64,000 nt of DNA from Oricola indica (GCF_019966595.1 NZ_JAINFJ010000001.1:1-64000), one strand, 5' to 3'. Positions 27,241 through 37,277 are shown, counted from the stretch's first letter. Numbers and translations: made by a program. Notes: generated by a model from the sequence alone, not told the origin.

Positions 27241-27372
27241 ATGAACAACCACGGCATCTTCGCCGCCTATTCCGGCATGCTCGACATCGCCTCCCGGCGC
27301 GAAGCCGGCGCGGTTTCGCCGGCGCCTCGCAAGCGGCGCGGCCTGGCCGCACGCCTGTTCCGCTTCCGCTGA
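27241..27372 (+). CDS. 43-residue basic protein
   Basis: A very short gene. The product begins MNNHGIFAAYSGMLDIASRR and ends with the basic tail KRRGLAARLFRFR. GACGGGATCTCC upstream gives a modest ribosome site. A hairpin terminator follows within 30 bases, which supports it as a separate transcription unit. Function unknown. Confidence 0.5.
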   Translation: MNNHGIFAAYSGMLDIASRREAGAVSPAPRKRRGLAARLFRFR

Positions 27373-27398
27373 GCAGACGGCATGAACATCGACGCCTG

Positions 27399-27430
27399 AC
27401 GGGGCGCTCCGGAAACGGGGCGCCCCGTTT
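27399..27430 (+). terminator. Rho-independent terminator
   Basis: ACGGGGCGC and GCGCCCCGT pair across a 12-base loop and are followed by TTGCTTT. It closes the unit of the 43-residue gene. Confidence 0.75.
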
Positions 27431-27644
27431 GCTTTGCAGGACCGGCGTTCGGTGATCCGAATTTCGCGTGCGGCGTAAGAAGAATCGGTGTTAGTCTTGG
27501 CGGCGTCACGCAGTCGTGAACGAACGTTGCTTGCGAAAGCAGCCCGAAAGGTGGAGCGTTCGTTCAGGGTCTGCGCATGACGCGGAATGCAAATTCGCGT
27601 CATGCTCCCACCGCAACGGACAACAGGCAAAGGAGATAGCCGTC

Positions 27645-27833
27645 ATGTCCAGTCGCCCCACCCTGCTGCTCGATCTCGCCCGGCTGATGATCAAGCAGGC
27701 CAAGCTTCTCAAGTCCCAGGGCCTGTTTGCCGAAGCGCGTTCCATGGCGCGCCGCGCGATCGAACTGAACCATGTCGGCCACGCCTCCGCGCGGCTCGAG
27801 CCGGTTCCGGTGCGTACAAGACGCCGTCGCTGA
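27645..27833 (+). CDS. 62-residue helical hairpin protein (TPR-like), copy 1
   Basis: A small protein reading MSSRPTLLLDLARLMIKQAK followed by a second helix LFAEARSMARRAIELNHVG and a basic end. The two helices resemble a single TPR hairpin. AAGGAG lies upstream. About 110 bases downstream a gene of the same length codes a similar hairpin, so they may be old duplicates. A 10-bp inverted repeat at 27517-27526 and 27557-27566 lies in the leader. Confidence 0.6.
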   Translation: MSSRPTLLLDLARLMIKQAKLLKSQGLFAEARSMARRAIELNHVGHASARLEPVPVRTRRRR

Positions 27834-27943
27834 CACGGTAAATCCCGGTTTCCGTCGCGGCGCGTAACAAGTTTCGCGCAAGCAAGATATGGCCTACTTC
27901 TTCTCGCCCCCGAAATGTGTCGGGATGTCATGAAGAAGTAGAC

Positions 27944-28132
27944 ATGATGGTCGAACAGCAACAAAAGCTCGAACGGATTGCTTTTGCGATCCAGGAACAA
28001 GCCTTCCTGCTGCGCAGGGCCGGCAAGATCGCCCAAGCCTGCGGAATGGAAAACAGGGCCGCCGAGTTGCGGACCCTGAGCAGGATCCGCCCATCAGGCG
28101 AAGCGGCCAGCCTCGACCTCAGGGCTGCCTGA
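27944..28132 (+). CDS. 62-residue helical hairpin protein (TPR-like), copy 2
   Basis: It begins MMVEQQQKLERIAFAIQEQ and continues with AFLLRRAGKIAQACGMENRA, two helices with the same spacing of QA, LL, G, A and RA residues as copy 1. The cDNA-style start could be either of two adjacent ATGs. Its stop is 35 bases from the stop of the convergent cckA gene. Function unknown; a protein-protein adaptor is possible. Confidence 0.6.
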   Translation: MMVEQQQKLERIAFAIQEQAFLLRRAGKIAQACGMENRAAELRTLSRIRPSGEAASLDLRAA

Positions 28133-28167
28133 AACCGCATCTCATCAACTATTCGCAGAGACGACGA

Positions 28168-30726
28168 TCAGTCGTCGTCCTCGAGCATTTCCTTGACGGT
28201 CGTCGCCAATTGCTTGAGCGAGAACGGCTTCGGCAGGAATCCGAACTTGGCTCCTTCGGGAAGGTTCTTCGAGAACGCATCCTCGGCATAGCCCGACACG
28301 AAGATGAACTTGATATCGGGATGCGTCTTGCGCAGTTCCGTGAGAAGCGTCGGGCCGTCCATTTCCGGCATGACCACGTCGGAGACGACGATATCGACCT
28401 TGCCGTCCAGTTCTTCCATCAGTTCCAGCGCCTCGACGCCGCTTGACGCCTCGTGCACGGTGTAACCGCGTGACGTGAGCGCACGGACACCGCCCATGCG
28501 CACCGCGTCCTCGTCCTCGACGAGAAGCACTGTCGCGGTGCCTGACAGATCGCGCTTGCGCTCCGTCTCCGGCGTTTCCGCCTTCGGGGCGGGCAACTCG
28601 CTTTCAGCAGGAATATGGCGCGGCAGGAAAATCCGGAACGTCGTCCCCTCGCCGATCTCGGAATCGGCATAGATGAAACCACCGGTCTGCTTGATGATCC
28701 CGTAGACCATGGACAGGCCGAGCCCCGTGCCCTTGCCGACCTCCTTGGTGGTGAAGAAGGGCTCGAAGATCTTTTCCAGCACGTCGGGCGCGATGCCGGT
28801 GCCGCTATCCGCCACCTCGATCAGCACATAGTCGCCCGCTTCGAAACCGCGATAGCCGAACTCGGTGCAATTCGCGGTATCGACATTGCGCGTACGGATA
28901 TGCAGATCGCCACCCTCCGGCATCGCATCGCGCGCATTGACCGCAAGATTGACGATCACCTGTTCGAACTGACCGAGATCGGCCTTCACCGGCCACAGGT
29001 CTCGGCCGTGTTCGATGTGTAGATGTACGGAATTGCCCACGAGGCGCGACAGCAGCATGCGCAGATCGGCAAGCACGTCGGTGAGAGCGAGCACCTCGGG
29101 ACGCAAAGTCTGCCGGCGCGAAAACGCCAGGAGCTGACGCACCAGCGATGCGGCCCGGTTGGCGTTCTGCTTGATGTTCATGATGTCCGGGAAAGACGGG
29201 TCGGAGGGCCGGTGGCTGGTCAGCAGCAGGTCGGAGGCCATGATGATGGCCGTGAGCACGTTGTTGAAATCGTGCGCGATGCCGCCCGCCAGCTGCCCAA
29301 CGGCCTGCATCTTCTGGCTTTGCGCCATCTGGCCCTCGAGCGCCTTTTGTTCGGTCGTGTCCATCGCATAGACGATGGCCGCTTCCTCGGTCGCGGGACC
29401 TTCCGCATTGCCGCCATGCCCGGCGACCGCATTCACGAAGACCCGCAAATGGCGCTCGTCGGCATCGGGATCGATCACTGTGTCGAAAGGCTCGATCTTC
29501 GCCTGATTCGCGCAGGCTGCGGCGAACGCCTTCTCGAACCGCTCCACCGAATCGCCCTGCAGCAATTCGCGGAAGCGGATGCGCCCGTCGACCGCGTCGG
29601 CGTCCGTGACGGAGCCGAACAGGTTCATGAAGGGCGCATTTGTGCGCAGCAGCCGGCCATCATTGTCCAGCGCGGCAATCGCCATCGGCGTGGAATTGAA
29701 GAAGCGCGTGAAACGGACTTCCGAGCGCCGCAGATCGTCGGCGGCCTCGCCCAGTTCCGAACGGTTCAGGACGATGGTGCGCGTCGAACCGGTTCCGCCT
29801 TCACGGTCGGCGTGAACCCTGTGGATAAGTTGCACCGGCAGGCTGACGCCATCCATCCGGGTAAGCTCGATGTCGATGGTCGAGGTACGCACCGTGCCCG
29901 GCTCGGCCCGCACGGCGTTGAGCATCGCCACGCCGTCGCCGGTAACGAGATCGGAAAGGGAGACCGAGCCCGGCGCGAAGGCTGCCAGGTCCATACCCAG
30001 CCAGCCAGCCAGTGTCGCGTTGACATACTGGATGCGGCCCTGCGCGTCTGCGGAAAAAAAGCCCGCCGGGGCCTGGTCGAGATAATCGATCGCCTTTTGC
30101 AGCTCCAGGAAGGTCTGTTCCTGATCGTCGCGTTCGGCCGTGATATCGGCGAGCCGCCAGATGCGGAACGGTTCGCCACGGCCCTTGCGGGCCATCAGCC
30201 GTACCGACACCCTGTACCAATGCGCGCCGCCGTCGCGTGCACCAAGACCGTTCGGCAAGCGGAACTCCTCATCGGCCTCGACACCCCTGATCAGGCTGTT
30301 CGCGAGCCGATAGACGGCATTGGCGGCATCGTCGTGGCGCGACAGGATCGACTCCGGCGACTGCAGGTCTTCCGCGCCGGACGCGCCGATCATCTCCTCA
30401 TAGGCCGTATTCGAGTAGAGGATGCTGCCCTTCTCATCGAGGATGCAGATCCCGTCGGCCATCGAATCGGCATAGGCGCGGCCGAAATCCTCGGCACTAT
30501 CGTTTTGCGCGAATTCCACGAACCCGATGGCGGATGCGAAAAGGTAGAAAACGCCGACCATGGCAAGCAGGCCGAGCATGACGAGAAGGAAGGTCTCGTT
30601 GAGATTCTCGCGGTAGAAGAACAGAAACGCGGCGGCGCCCAGAGAAGCGACGCCAAGGATCAGAAGCCGAACCGCAGCACTCGGCCGGGGTCCCATCTGA
30701 CCAAGCGCCCTGTATTCACTTGCCAT
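28168..30726 (-). CDS. cckA: Cell-cycle hybrid histidine kinase CckA
   Basis: An 852-residue membrane kinase. Two transmembrane helices lie near residues 18-37 and 45-67. PAS-like sensor domains follow at about 75-200, 205-320 and 335-460. The HisKA dimerisation helix carries phosphoacceptor His485 in GGIAHDFNN. The ATPase domain has [19 protein letters not shown] and [15 protein letters not shown]-terminal receiver has the phosphorylated Asp783 in [11 protein letters not shown]. In alphaproteobacteria CckA passes phosphate through the phosphotransferase ChpT to CtrA and CpdR and controls cell-cycle progression and polarity. The domain order and the neighbouring fliO-like and dksA genes support this name. 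Confidence 0.93.
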   Translation of the reverse strand: MASEYRALGQMGPRPSAAVRLLILGVASLGAAAFLFFYRENLNETFLLVMLGLLAMVGVFYLFASAIGFVEFAQNDSAEDFGRAYADSMADGICILDEKGSILYSNTAYEEMIGASGAEDLQSPESILSRHDDAANAVYRLANSLIRGVEADEEFRLPNGLGARDGGAHWYRVSVRLMARKGRGEPFRIWRLADITAERDDQEQTFLELQKAIDYLDQAPAGFFSADAQGRIQYVNATLAGWLGMDLAAFAPGSVSLSDLVTGDGVAMLNAVRAEPGTVRTSTIDIELTRMDGVSLPVQLIHRVHADREGGTGSTRTIVLNRSELGEAADDLRRSEVRFTRFFNSTPMAIAALDNDGRLLRTNAPFMNLFGSVTDADAVDGRIRFRELLQGDSVERFEKAFAAACANQAKIEPFDTVIDPDADERHLRVFVNAVAGHGGNAEGPATEEAAIVYAMDTTEQKALEGQMAQSQKMQAVGQLAGGIAHDFNNVLTAIIMASDLLLTSHRPSDPSFPDIMNIKQNANRAASLVRQLLAFSRRQTLRPEVLALTDVLADLRMLLSRLVGNSVHLHIEHGRDLWPVKADLGQFEQVIVNLAVNARDAMPEGGDLHIRTRNVDTANCTEFGYRGFEAGDYVLIEVADSGTGIAPDVLEKIFEPFFTTKEVGKGTGLGLSMVYGIIKQTGGFIYADSEIGEGTTFRIFLPRHIPAESELPAPKAETPETERKRDLSGTATVLLVEDEDAVRMGGVRALTSRGYTVHEASSGVEALELMEELDGKVDIVVSDVVMPEMDGPTLLTELRKTHPDIKFIFVSGYAEDAFSKNLPEGAKFGFLPKPFSLKQLATTVKEMLEDDD

Positions 30727-30902
30727 GGCGGTGTTGCCGGCTCGCGCCGTATCCCTCGAATCGCCGCATTAGACTGGTTTGAATCACAAACATCCACAGG
30801 GCGAAAGTCCTGCCCGTAAAATTTGTCATTCGGGTTTGTCGTTGCTAACACCTTCGATGTATCAGGCAGCCAAATCGCGCCGGACAGGGAAGAGGACATT
30901 CA

Positions 30903-32249
30903 ATGACTGCATGGCTGACGCAATTGCTCGGCGAGCAAGCAGCGACCTACACGCTCTATTTCCTTGGCGCTCTGGCTGTTCTCATTCTCCTGTGGGTGGC
31001 CTGGTTCTGGACCCGCCGCGTCGCCGGCGGCGTTTTCGTCGAGGGCGGACGAAATCGCCGGCCGCGACTCGGCATCGTCGATGCGACCGCCGTCGATAAC
31101 CAGAGGCGAATCGTTCTGGTGCGCCGCGATGATGTCGAGCATCTGGTGATGATCGGCGGTGAGAACGATCTCGTGATCGAAACCAATATCGCCAAGGTGC
31201 CCGCGGAAGCAGGCCAGCCCTTATCGGCAAAGGAACAGCGCCGCGCGCGTGAAGCCGCGCAAACGGCGCGCCGCCAGCCGTCGCGTGAAGCGCCCGCGCG
31301 CGAAACCGCTCACCGTCCGGCACCGCCGGCTACTCCGCCTCAGCCAAGACGCGAGGCGCCGCCCGCCAATCCGCCGAAAATGACCCCGGCCGCCGTGCTG
31401 GCGTCCACGCCGGCCTATCAGCGACGCGAGCCCACACCTGTGGCGGCACCTGCCCCGCCGCCGCCCGCCCCGCGCCCGGAGCCTGCCGCCGAAAGCGTTG
31501 CGCCGCGCGAGACCGTGCAGCCGACACTTCGCGAGCCGGAAACCGCCGCTTCACTCGCCACATTCCGAAAGCAGGAAGAGCCCGCCGCACCGGTCTTCGA
31601 GCCCGGGCCTGTCGAGGCAGATGCCCCGCAACCTCCGGCCGCGCCCGAACCGTTCGAGCCGCCCGAGCCTCCACAGCGGGTGGCTGCGGCCACCATGCGC
31701 CCGGCAATGGAGCAAGAGCCGGTGATGCCATCCCCTGAACCGGAAAAACCGGCCGACACACCGGCGACAACCCCGGAGACGACGGCTGAAGACGTGGCGC
31801 CTGCCGAATCGGAAGCGGAACCGGTTGTGCCACCGCTTTCCGTGCTGACCTCGCTCGACGAGGCGGAATCGGAAGCGCCTGCCGACGAAACCGACGAAAA
31901 TGCTCCGATGATCGCGTCGGTGGAAACCGGTAACGACGAACCGGAAGCGGTCGAGTCCCGGGAAACGGCCCCCGAACCCGAAGCGCCGATCGTCTTTCCG
32001 CAGCGTTTTGCGCTTTCGGCGGATGTCGAGCGCTCCGAGGAGCCCCCGGTCGAGACCGTGAGCGAAGCGGCGCCCGAGCCGGAGCCGGTCGCCGCAGATG
32101 AGACCGAAGAGCCTGTTCAGGCATCGGACGACGAGGCCGAAAAAGCCGAAGGCGCGGAAAAAGAAGAGGATTCATCGCCCTCCCCGAGCAATGAATCCCT
32201 GGAAGACGAGATGCATCGTCTGCTCGCGCAACTGACGCGCAGAAGCTGA
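30903..32249 (+). CDS. FliO-like membrane protein with long acidic proline-rich tail
   Basis: A 448-residue protein. A single membrane helix (about residues 17-38) is followed by a FliO-type beta domain (RPRLGIVDATAVDNQRRIVL, then VEHLVMIGG). The last 350 residues are proline-, alanine- and glutamate-rich and probably disordered. FliO is a small assembly factor for the flagellar export gate, normally about 100-150 residues, so the tail is unusual, though long tails occur in rhizobial forms. It is divergent from cckA and shares a 176-base promoter region. Confidence 0.75.
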   Translation: MTAWLTQLLGEQAATYTLYFLGALAVLILLWVAWFWTRRVAGGVFVEGGRNRRPRLGIVDATAVDNQRRIVLVRRDDVEHLVMIGGENDLVIETNIAKVPAEAGQPLSAKEQRRAREAAQTARRQPSREAPARETAHRPAPPATPPQPRREAPPANPPKMTPAAVLASTPAYQRREPTPVAAPAPPPPAPRPEPAAESVAPRETVQPTLREPETAASLATFRKQEEPAAPVFEPGPVEADAPQPPAAPEPFEPPEPPQRVAAATMRPAMEQEPVMPSPEPEKPADTPATTPETTAEDVAPAESEAEPVVPPLSVLTSLDEAESEAPADETDENAPMIASVETGNDEPEAVESRETAPEPEAPIVFPQRFALSADVERSEEPPVETVSEAAPEPEPVAADETEEPVQASDDEAEKAEGAEKEEDSSPSPSNESLEDEMHRLLAQLTRRS

Positions 32250-32274
32250 CAGGGAAAGACATTCGGGAAATGAG

Positions 32275-32302
32275 AAAGGGCGGGACCGAGGTCCCGCCCT
32301 TT
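32275..32302. terminator. Bidirectional terminator between fliO-like gene and dksA
   Basis: AAAGGGCGGGACC and GGTCCCGCCCTTT form a 13-bp stem with a minimal loop. It stands between two convergent genes and can serve both. Confidence 0.85.
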
Positions 32303-32334
32303 GTTCGTCAATCATGGATGCGATGCGCAACCCG

Positions 32335-32754
32335 TCAGTCGTCGCGATAGACCTTTTCGCGGCGCTCATGACGTTCCTGCGCCTCCAGCGACAGCGTGGC
32401 GATCGGACGCGCGTCCAGCCGCTTGACGCCGATCGGCTCGCCGGTCTCCTCGCAATAGCCGTAGGTGCCTTCGTCGATGCGCTGAAGCGCAAGATCGATC
32501 TTGTTGATAAGTTTTCGCTGACGGTCTCGCGCCCTCAATTCGATGGCGCGATCGGTCTCGGACGAAGCCCGGTCCGCAAGGTCGGGATGATTGGAGTTTT
32601 CGGTCTGCATGTGGTCGAGCGTTTCACGCGCTTCGCGCAGTATATCGTTCTTCCAGGCCAGCAGTTTCTTGCGGAAATAGGCGCGCTGCCTTTCATTCAT
32701 GAAAGGCTCGTCTTCGGCCGGTATATAGTCAGCAGGGACTTCTTTGGGTGCCAC
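32335..32754 (-). CDS. dksA: RNA polymerase-binding transcription factor DksA
   Basis: A 139-residue protein with the DksA coiled coil (about 20-90) and the C-terminal globular part YGYCEETGEPIGVKRLDARP. It binds in the secondary channel of RNA polymerase and, with ppGpp, adjusts transcription in starvation. Of the usual four zinc-binding cysteines only one remains; the other three positions are Thr, Ser and Ala. Zinc-independent DksA forms are known, for example DksA2 of Pseudomonas aeruginosa. The GTG start has GGGAG upstream. Confidence 0.93.
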   Translation of the reverse strand: MAPKEVPADYIPAEDEPFMNERQRAYFRKKLLAWKNDILREARETLDHMQTENSNHPDLADRASSETDRAIELRARDRQRKLINKIDLALQRIDEGTYGYCEETGEPIGVKRLDARPIATLSLEAQERHERREKVYRDD

Positions 32755-32997
32755 TGATTCACTCCCAGCATGATACCTTTGCGCGCTCTATAATCGCACC
32801 GCGCCCTAGCGGCAAGTTCCGTTTCACGCAATTCGCAACGAAGTGATAAACGCCTAGGAATCCCTTGAATTGCGAATGCGAATGGATAGCAAACAGCGCG
32901 CATGGAGACGGAGGCTAGCCTTGCCACGAACGTATGATTTGCGCTTGCCGACGCCGCAGGGTAATCGCATCGCATCGTGGCATCTGGGAGTTACGAA

Positions 32998-33504
32998 TTG
33001 AGCCGCCTTTTCTTGTTTCGTCATGGAAAAGCAGCCTGGGCGGAGCCCGGCATGCGCGATTTCGACCGCAAGCTGGACGAACAGGGGATCGAGGAAGCCA
33101 CCACCATGGGGCGCCTGATGGCGGCGCGCCACCTCGTACCGGACGTGGTGATCTGTTCGACGGCCGCGCGCGCGGTCGAGACCCTGCAAGCGCTCAGCAC
33201 CTCGCTGCATCTCGATGATGCAACCCGCTACGACCAGAACCTCTATGCGACCGATGCACCCGGATATCTGGAAATCGCCGCGGCGACCGGCTCCGACGGA
33301 GACGTGATGCTGGTCGGGCACAATCCGATGCTCGAGGATGCCGCTCTCGCCTTGTCGCGCGAGGGCGACGAAGCAGCACTTGACGATCTGCATATGGGCT
33401 TTCGCACCGCGGCGCTCGCGGTAATCCGCTTCGAGGGAAACGCCTTCGATTTCACGACGAAAACCGGATTTCTCGAAACCTATCTGACGCCGACCGACGC
33501 CTGA
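32998..33504 (+). CDS. SixA-type phosphohistidine phosphatase
   Basis: A 168-residue histidine-phosphatase-family protein. The catalytic RHGKA (residues 8-12) is followed by DRKLDEQGIEEA, the ICSTAARAVET strand and the second catalytic His in LVGHNP. SixA proteins dephosphorylate histidine-phosphotransfer domains. The TTG start is preferred because GGGAG stands 7 bases before it and the product then begins MSRLFLFRHG, as in the family. An orphan HPt protein is coded about 6 kb to the right. Confidence 0.88.
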   Translation: MSRLFLFRHGKAAWAEPGMRDFDRKLDEQGIEEATTMGRLMAARHLVPDVVICSTAARAVETLQALSTSLHLDDATRYDQNLYATDAPGYLEIAAATGSDGDVMLVGHNPMLEDAALALSREGDEAALDDLHMGFRTAALAVIRFEGNAFDFTTKTGFLETYLTPTDA

Positions 33505-33584
33505 TCGGCACCGCGCCCTTTTGCACCGACACCGTCAGCACCTATATCGGTTCCTGACGGCACGACGCCGGACAAGGGGAAGAC

Positions 33585-35042
33585 GTGGCAAATCTGGTTT
33601 CGCTCGGCGATGAAGCGCTTATCGCCCTCGACACGATCGCGGAAAGGGCGGCGGGCGTATTCGCGCCCAATGTCCGGATTGGCGTGACCGGACTGTCGCG
33701 GGCCGGAAAGACGGTGTTCATCACCGCGCTCGTGCACAATCTCATCCATGGCGGGCGGCTGCCGCTCTTCAACCTCGCGCATTCCAATCGGCTGGCGCGC
33801 GCCTATCTCGAACCGCAGCCGGACGACGGCGTGCCGCGATTTGCCTATGAGAACCACGTCAACGATCTCGTCGAGAACAGGATATGGCCGGATTCCACCC
33901 GCGCGATCTCCGAATTGCGGCTGACGCTGGAATACGAGTCCGCGAGCGGCTGGAACCGCCTGTTCCCCAGCGGCAAGCTGACCATCGACATCGTCGACTA
34001 TCCGGGCGAATGGCTGCTGGACCTGCCGCTGCTCGCCAAGTCCTATGCCGAGTTCTCCGCCGAGGCGCTCGACCTCGCACGGTCCGGCAGTCGCGCGGCG
34101 CTCTCGCGTGAGTTCTTCGAATTGGCCGATCCGCTTGAGCCGGACCGCCCTGCCAACGAAACGACCGCGCAAAACCTCGCCGAAGCCTACAAGCGCTACA
34201 TGCAGGCCAGTCGCCAGGACAATCTGGCGCTCTCGACCCTGCCGCCCGGACGCTTCCTGATGCCCGGCGACCTCGACGGGTCGCCAGCCCTCACCTTTGC
34301 GCCTTTACCGAATCTCGTTTCGAAACCGTCTCAGGGCTCGCTCCAGGCGATGATGGAGCGGCGTTTCGATTCCTACAAATCACTGGTCGTCAAACCGTTC
34401 TTCCGCCACCACGTCGCGCGGCTGGACCGGCAGATCGTGCTGATCGACGCGATGCAGGCGATGAATGCCGGCGCCGAGGCGGTGCATGATCTCGAAAGGG
34501 CGCTCGGCGACATCATGTCCTGTTTCCGGCCCGGTGGGCACTACTTCCTGACGGGCCTCTGGCAACGCAACATCGACCGGATCCTGGTCGCGGCCACCAA
34601 GGCGGACCATCTGCACCACGAAGACCACCCGAAAATGGAGGCCATCGTGCGCCGCCTCGTCCAGCGCTCGATCGCGAAGGCCGGCATGAAGGGCGCGCGC
34701 GTGGAATCGCTGGCGCTCGCCGCCGTCCGCGCCACCCGGGAGGCAACCGTCAAGGAGGGCAAGGACCGCCTTCCCGTCATTGTCGGAACCCCGATCGCCG
34801 GCGAGACCATCGATGGCGAGACATTCGACGGGAAAACCGAAACAGCCATATTTCCCGGAGACTTGCCCGACGAACCTGATTCGATTTTCGAGGAACGAGA
34901 ACCGTCGGCGCAGGGTCTTCATCGCTTTGTCCGGTTCCTGCCGCCGAAACTCGAACGCGACGCCGAGGGCCTGACGCTGTCGCTGCCGCATATCCGCCTC
35001 GACAAGGCGCTTCAATTCCTGATCGGGGACCGCGTGACATGA
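33585..35042 (+). CDS. ycjX: YcjX family P-loop GTPase-like protein
   Basis: A 485-residue protein of the DUF463/YcjX family. Walker A is GLSRAGKT (residues 36-43), and the IVDYPGEWLLDLPLL segment is the conserved family motif. Crystal structures of other members show a GTPase fold; the biological role is unclear, with links to envelope stress. The gene starts with GTG after AGGGGA. Its stop overlaps the start of the next gene by ATGA, so they are translationally coupled. Confidence 0.92.
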   Translation: MANLVSLGDEALIALDTIAERAAGVFAPNVRIGVTGLSRAGKTVFITALVHNLIHGGRLPLFNLAHSNRLARAYLEPQPDDGVPRFAYENHVNDLVENRIWPDSTRAISELRLTLEYESASGWNRLFPSGKLTIDIVDYPGEWLLDLPLLAKSYAEFSAEALDLARSGSRAALSREFFELADPLEPDRPANETTAQNLAEAYKRYMQASRQDNLALSTLPPGRFLMPGDLDGSPALTFAPLPNLVSKPSQGSLQAMMERRFDSYKSLVVKPFFRHHVARLDRQIVLIDAMQAMNAGAEAVHDLERALGDIMSCFRPGGHYFLTGLWQRNIDRILVAATKADHLHHEDHPKMEAIVRRLVQRSIAKAGMKGARVESLALAAVRATREATVKEGKDRLPVIVGTPIAGETIDGETFDGKTETAIFPGDLPDEPDSIFEEREPSAQGLHRFVRFLPPKLERDAEGLTLSLPHIRLDKALQFLIGDRVT

Positions 35043-36118
35043 GCGACGACACCAACCGCCGCAAACCGCGTGCCTTCGCCGTCGAGCCGGAGACGCCGGC
35101 TCCCGAGCCGCAAACCGCGGCGCCGCGCAGACCGCGTGCCATCGCGCCCGGTCCGGCGCTCGAAATGGAGGCCGACGACTTCTTCGAGCGCGAGGCGATG
35201 GTGGCCGACCGGTCCGTTGCCGAGGAGGTTGACCGGAAAAGGCGCGGATTGTCGCTCGCCTCGCTGGCCATCGCCGCAATCGGCCTGTTCGCCAGCCTCG
35301 CAGCCGGGCTGTGGATCGATTCGGTCGTCCGGGCGCTTTTCGAACGCAACGAATGGCTGGGATGGCTGTCCCTGGGTGTGGCCGCCCTCCTCGCGCTGGC
35401 CGTCGCGGGGATCGTCATTCGCGAAGTCGCGGCCGTATGGCGGCTGCGTTCGGTCGACCACCTGCGAAAGGAACTGGAAGAGGCGCTCGCCGGCATCGAT
35501 GACAAGCGGCTGTCGCGAGCGACCCGCCAGCTCGTCCAGTTCATGGCCTCCAATCCTAAGAGTTCGGCCGGACGGTCCGTGCTTGCGCAGCAGAAGGGCG
35601 AGATACTCGACGCTGCGGATTATTATGCGCTCGCCGAGAACGAGTTGTTTCGCAGCCTCGATCGCGATGCCTTCCTGCTCGTCAACGGTGCTGCAAAGCG
35701 CGTGTCCGTCGTCACGGCGGTCAGCCCGCGGGCTTTTCTCGACGTGCTCTACGTCCTCTACGAGAATTTCCGGCTCGTCCGGCGGCTCGGCGAACTCTAT
35801 GACGGCCGCACCGGCGCATTCGGCAACCTGGGCCTTCTGCGCAAGGTCCTCAGCCATCTCGCGGTCACCGGCGTCGCAAGCTTCGGCGACGGCCTCGTGC
35901 AACAGGTCATCGGCCACGGCGTTGCGTCGCGGCTGTCCGCGAGGCTTGGCGAAGGCGTGCTGAACGGACTGATGACCGCGCGGGTCGGCCTCGCCGCGAT
36001 GGAGGTCAGCCGCCCTGCCCCCTTCCACGCCGTCAATCGGCCAAGACTGTCCTCGGTTCTCGCGACGCTGACCGCATCGCGCGACGACAATGCCGACAAG
36101 GCCGGCGACACGGTGTAA
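35039..36118 (+). CDS. YcjF family (DUF697, TIGR01620) inner-membrane protein
   Basis: A 359-residue protein. An acidic/proline N-terminal part precedes two membrane helices (about 68-92 and 102-125) and a C-terminal soluble DUF697 domain (about 200-330). It nearly always accompanies ycjX, and here the two overlap by 4 bases. Probably a membrane partner of the YcjX GTPase. No further function is established. Confidence 0.9.
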   Translation: MSDDTNRRKPRAFAVEPETPAPEPQTAAPRRPRAIAPGPALEMEADDFFEREAMVADRSVAEEVDRKRRGLSLASLAIAAIGLFASLAAGLWIDSVVRALFERNEWLGWLSLGVAALLALAVAGIVIREVAAVWRLRSVDHLRKELEEALAGIDDKRLSRATRQLVQFMASNPKSSAGRSVLAQQKGEILDAADYYALAENELFRSLDRDAFLLVNGAAKRVSVVTAVSPRAFLDVLYVLYENFRLVRRLGELYDGRTGAFGNLGLLRKVLSHLAVTGVASFGDGLVQQVIGHGVASRLSARLGEGVLNGLMTARVGLAAMEVSRPAPFHAVNRPRLSSVLATLTASRDDNADKAGDTV

Positions 36119-36227
36119 TACTTCGTGAGTTAAACAAGTCGTGCACTGGCGCGATTTGCAAAGTATGTGTTAACCATTCCGGCCAATGATGCGCTGATCG
36201 CAATGCCGACCACGAGAGCCGCCTGCC

Positions 36228-36761
36228 ATGCTTCTACGTTCAATGGCCGTTTCCTGCCTTGCCATGCTTCCGCTCGCGGCGCTTGACGCGCCTGCCGATG
36301 CGAGCGAGCGCGAGCAGCGGTTCTTCCGTCAAATCGAGGGCAAGTGGCGCGGACCCGGCGAGATCGTCGCCGGCAAGTACAAGGGCACCAAGTTCACCTG
36401 TGAATTTTCCGGGCTGACGCCGAACAACAAGCTCGGCATGACCCTCGACGGCGGCTGCCGCGTGGGACTGTTCTCCCAAAAGATGAAGGCGACGGTCAAA
36501 CGCAAGGGCCGCGGCTACACCGGCAGCTTCCTCGACGGAGCACGGGGCGAAGGTCTCGATGTGATCGCCGGGACAGTCACGTCGGACCGGGCTGTGCTGA
36601 CACTCAAGCGCAACCAGCTGGACGGCGCGATGCTCGCCCGCCTCGCGTCCAAGGACCAGCTCAACATCACCGTGTCCGTCACGGTCGGAGAAGCGCTCGT
36701 TCCGGTGATCGGAATGAAGCTGGACCGAATCGATTCGGTAGCGGTCGGCTCCGTCCGCTAG
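36228..36761 (+). CDS. Secreted hypothetical protein
   Basis: A 177-residue exported protein with a signal peptide of about 25 residues (cleavage near PADAS). The mature part begins EREQRFFRQIEGKWRGPGEI and is rich in beta strands with repeated glycine turns. The two Cys residues of the mature part may be paired. Conserved-looking, but I do not recognise the family. It converges with the folate operon, with 12 bases between the stops. Confidence 0.65.
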   Translation: MLLRSMAVSCLAMLPLAALDAPADASEREQRFFRQIEGKWRGPGEIVAGKYKGTKFTCEFSGLTPNNKLGMTLDGGCRVGLFSQKMKATVKRKGRGYTGSFLDGARGEGLDVIAGTVTSDRAVLTLKRNQLDGAMLARLASKDQLNITVSVTVGEALVPVIGMKLDRIDSVAVGSVR

Positions 36762-36773
36762 GCGCAGCGCCGT

Positions 36774-37277
36774 CTACCGGTTTCCCAGCTCGATTTCAGT
36801 CACTTCCAGCCCTTCGTCGCGGAAGGTCTTCGCGTGATCGCGAATCGTCCGGCCGGCCAACATGACATCGCCGGCGATGTCGGCGAGCGGAACCATGACG
36901 AATGCCCGTTCAACCATCCGGGGATGCGGGATCGTCAGATTTTCGAGCGAAACCGGCTCGTCTCCATAGAGCAATATGTCGATGTCGAGCGTACGCGGTC
37001 CCCAGCGGGTCATCCTGATCCGCCCGAGCTCACGCTCGGTGCGCAGCACGAGATCGAGAAGGTCTGGAGCCGAAAGCCCCGTTTCGACAGCCGCGCAGGC
37101 ATTCAGGAACCAGTCCTGCTCGACAGGCCCCCATGGCGGCGTCTTGTAGACTCGCGAAAAGGCAGTGACGCGGCATTCGGGATCGGCATCGAGCTTCCGG
37201 AGCGCATCGCGCATCGACCGGGCGACATCGCCGACATTGCCGCCCAGCCCGAGATAGGCGGTGACTGCCTCAGCCAT
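36774..37277 (-). CDS. folK: 6-hydroxymethyl-7,8-dihydropterin pyrophosphokinase
   Basis: A 167-residue enzyme of folate synthesis that transfers pyrophosphate from ATP to hydroxymethyl-dihydropterin. It begins MAEAVTAYLGLGGNVGD. The motifs YKTPPWGPVEQDWFLNACAA and GPRTLDIDILLYGDE are those of FolK. The ATG used overlaps the folB stop by 8 bases; a 12-codon extension upstream was rejected. It is the last gene of the ferredoxin-folP-folB-folK unit. Confidence 0.95.
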   Translation of the reverse strand: MAEAVTAYLGLGGNVGDVARSMRDALRKLDADPECRVTAFSRVYKTPPWGPVEQDWFLNACAAVETGLSAPDLLDLVLRTERELGRIRMTRWGPRTLDIDILLYGDEPVSLENLTIPHPRMVERAFVMVPLADIAGDVMLAGRTIRDHAKTFRDEGLEVTEIELGNR

